A stretch of 5,657 nt of DNA, from NCBI GenBank assembly GCA_031404155.1, contig JANNGZ010000304.1, positions 1 to 5,657 on the forward strand, written 5' to 3'. The notes under the pieces are model-generated. The model did not search any database and was not told the origin of the DNA. It worked only from the letters and a program-made list of their open reading frames with translations. The translations under genes were made by a program, and so were the position numbers. Below are positions 4,736 through 5,657 of this stretch, piece after piece; within the stretch, counting starts at the first letter, position 1; each line of letters begins with the position of its first letter. This DNA comes from JANNGZ01 sp031404155 (GTDB lineage: Bacteria; Pseudomonadota; Gammaproteobacteria; Burkholderiales; Burkholderiaceae_C).

Positions 4736-5657
4736 TCACAGCCAGTACGCCCAGGCGCGCGCGAACAGCTCCTTGACCCGCAGGTCGAGCGAGCGGCGGC
4801 GCCACTGTTCAAGCGTGATCGGTTGCGACTCGGCCAGGTCGCGCTCGAACACGGCCTGCACCTGGTTGCCGAATTCCGTGCCGATCACCACCGCGTTCAG
4901 CTCGTAGTTGTGCAGGAAGCTGCGCCAGTCCAGGTTGGTCGAGCCGACCGTGGCCCAGACCCCGTCGACCAGCGCCGTCTTGGAATGCAGCACCACGCCG
5001 CGGCGCTCGTAGATCTTCACCCCCGCGCGCAGCAGGCGCTCGTAGTAGTTGCGCCCGGCATGGAAGACGAGCCAGGAGTCGGTTTTGCTCGGCAGGATCA
5101 GGTTCACGCTGACACCCCGCGCGGCAGCTGCTTCGAGTGCGGCGAGCAGCTGCGGGTCCGGCACGAAGTAGGCGTTGGTGATCTGCACGCTGGTTTCGGC
5201 GCTGCCGATCGCCGAGAGCAGCGTGGCGTAGATCAGGCTGTACGGCTCCTCAGGGGAACTGCCCACCGCGCGCACCACCTGCCGGCCGACGTTTTCGAGC
5301 TTCGGAAAATAAGCCTTGGCCGCGAGCGGGCTGCCCTTCTGGTTTGCCCAGGCGGTGAGGAACATCTTCTGCAGCTCGGCCACCACCGGGCCTTGCAGTT
5401 GAAGGTGGGTGTCGCGCCAGGCGGGGCTGTCGCCCGCGCCGGCAGCGGGCGCGCCGCGCGAACCGCGCCGGAACGAACCGCCCGAGTACACGCCGCTGAT
5501 GTTGATGCCGCCGAGGAACGCGGTGCGCCCGTCGACGATCAGCAGCTTGCGGTGGTCGCGCCGGTTCAGCTCCCACTCTTTGCGCGCGATCAGCGGGTTG
5601 AGCGGGTTGAATTCGAGCACCTGGATGCCGCTGGCCACCAAACGCTCGAAAAACGCG
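4736..5657 (-). CDS. Cardiolipin synthase / phospholipase D-family protein (5' end outside the window)
   Basis: The gene runs off the right edge, and only its C-terminal part of about 306 residues is visible. Frame analysis to the edge reads AFFERLVASGIQVLEFNPLN, so the apparent start codon near 5641 is internal. Two HKD catalytic motifs are complete. The first is HRKLLIVD, coded around 5530-5555 and followed by FLGGINIS. The second is HSKTALVD, coded around 4964-4987 and followed by WATVGSTNLDWRSFLHNYEL. Between them lie WRDTHLQLQGPVVAEL and ITNAYFVPDPQLLAALEAAA, both typical of this family. The C-terminus VKELFARAWAYWL is also typical of bacterial cardiolipin synthases. These inner-membrane enzymes join phosphatidyl groups to make cardiolipin through a covalent phosphohistidine intermediate. 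No N-terminal membrane helices can be assessed, so the exact class (ClsA, ClsB or ClsC type) is open. A Gly/Ala/Arg-rich loop (SGGSFRRGSRGAPAAGAG) follows the first motif. Confidence 0.92.
   Translation of the reverse strand, partial: AFFERLVASGIQVLEFNPLNPLIARKEWELNRRDHRKLLIVDGRTAFLGGINISGVYSGGSFRRGSRGAPAAGAGDSPAWRDTHLQLQGPVVAELQKMFLTAWANQKGSPLAAKAYFPKLENVGRQVVRAVGSSPEEPYSLIYATLLSAIGSAETSVQITNAYFVPDPQLLAALEAAAARGVSVNLILPSKTDSWLVFHAGRNYYERLLRAGVKIYERRGVVLHSKTALVDGVWATVGSTNLDWRSFLHNYELNAVVIGTEFGNQVQAVFERDLAESQPITLEQWRRRSLDLRVKELFARAWAYWL

Noticed and set aside
3850..4776. Open frame of 308 codons on the plus strand
   Set aside because: It is antisense to the lipoprotein, DUF1488-like and cls-like genes. 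Long antisense frames are expected at this G+C content.

Overview
The window is GC-rich, about two-thirds G+C by eye, and gene-dense. It looks like a chromosomal segment of a betaproteobacterium, most likely order Burkholderiales. The reasons are the base composition, a DUF1328/DUF883/holin-like envelope-stress cluster of the kind common there, a protein with a PEP-CTERM-type tail, and a cardiolipin-synthase-type phospholipase D enzyme. The species cannot be named from the sequence. I see no transposase, integrase, tRNA, rRNA or CRISPR array.

Left part (1-1639, + strand): four genes for small membrane or membrane-associated proteins. They are a 54-aa DUF1328/YtjA-type protein (41-205), a DUF883 ElaB/YqjD-type tail-anchored protein (311-688), a two-helix YqjE/phage-holin-like protein (741-1127), and an unrecognised two-helix protein (1124-1639) that starts inside the stop of the holin-like gene (ATGA overlap). 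The order resembles the enterobacterial yqjD-yqjE-yqjK stress operon, with a larger fourth protein.

Middle (1654-3493, - strand, convergent with the left cluster after a 14-bp gap): four genes read right to left. They encode a 149-aa exported protein with a PEP-CTERM-like tail (3044-3493), a 68-aa basic protein (2794-3000), a 189-aa strongly acidic protein (2198-2767), and a 125-aa protein (1654-2031). The last three are unrecognised. The first three are closely spaced and are probably co-transcribed. The fourth is 166 bp further on and has its own good Shine-Dalgarno.

Right part (3756-5657, - strand): a glycine-zipper outer-membrane lipoprotein (3756-4223), a small DUF1488-like protein (4402-4662), and the 3' part of a cardiolipin synthase/PLD-family gene (4736 to beyond the window edge) with both HKD motifs present.

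The common theme is the cell envelope: inner-membrane anchors, a holin-like protein, an exported sorting-signal protein, an outer-membrane lipoprotein and a phospholipid enzyme. An envelope or osmotic stress role is an inference from family membership and context. The least explained part is the four-gene minus-strand block 1654-3493. No gene-free stretch exceeds 300 bases; the longest gaps are 3494-3755 (262 bp), 4224-4401 (178 bp) and 2032-2197 (166 bp).
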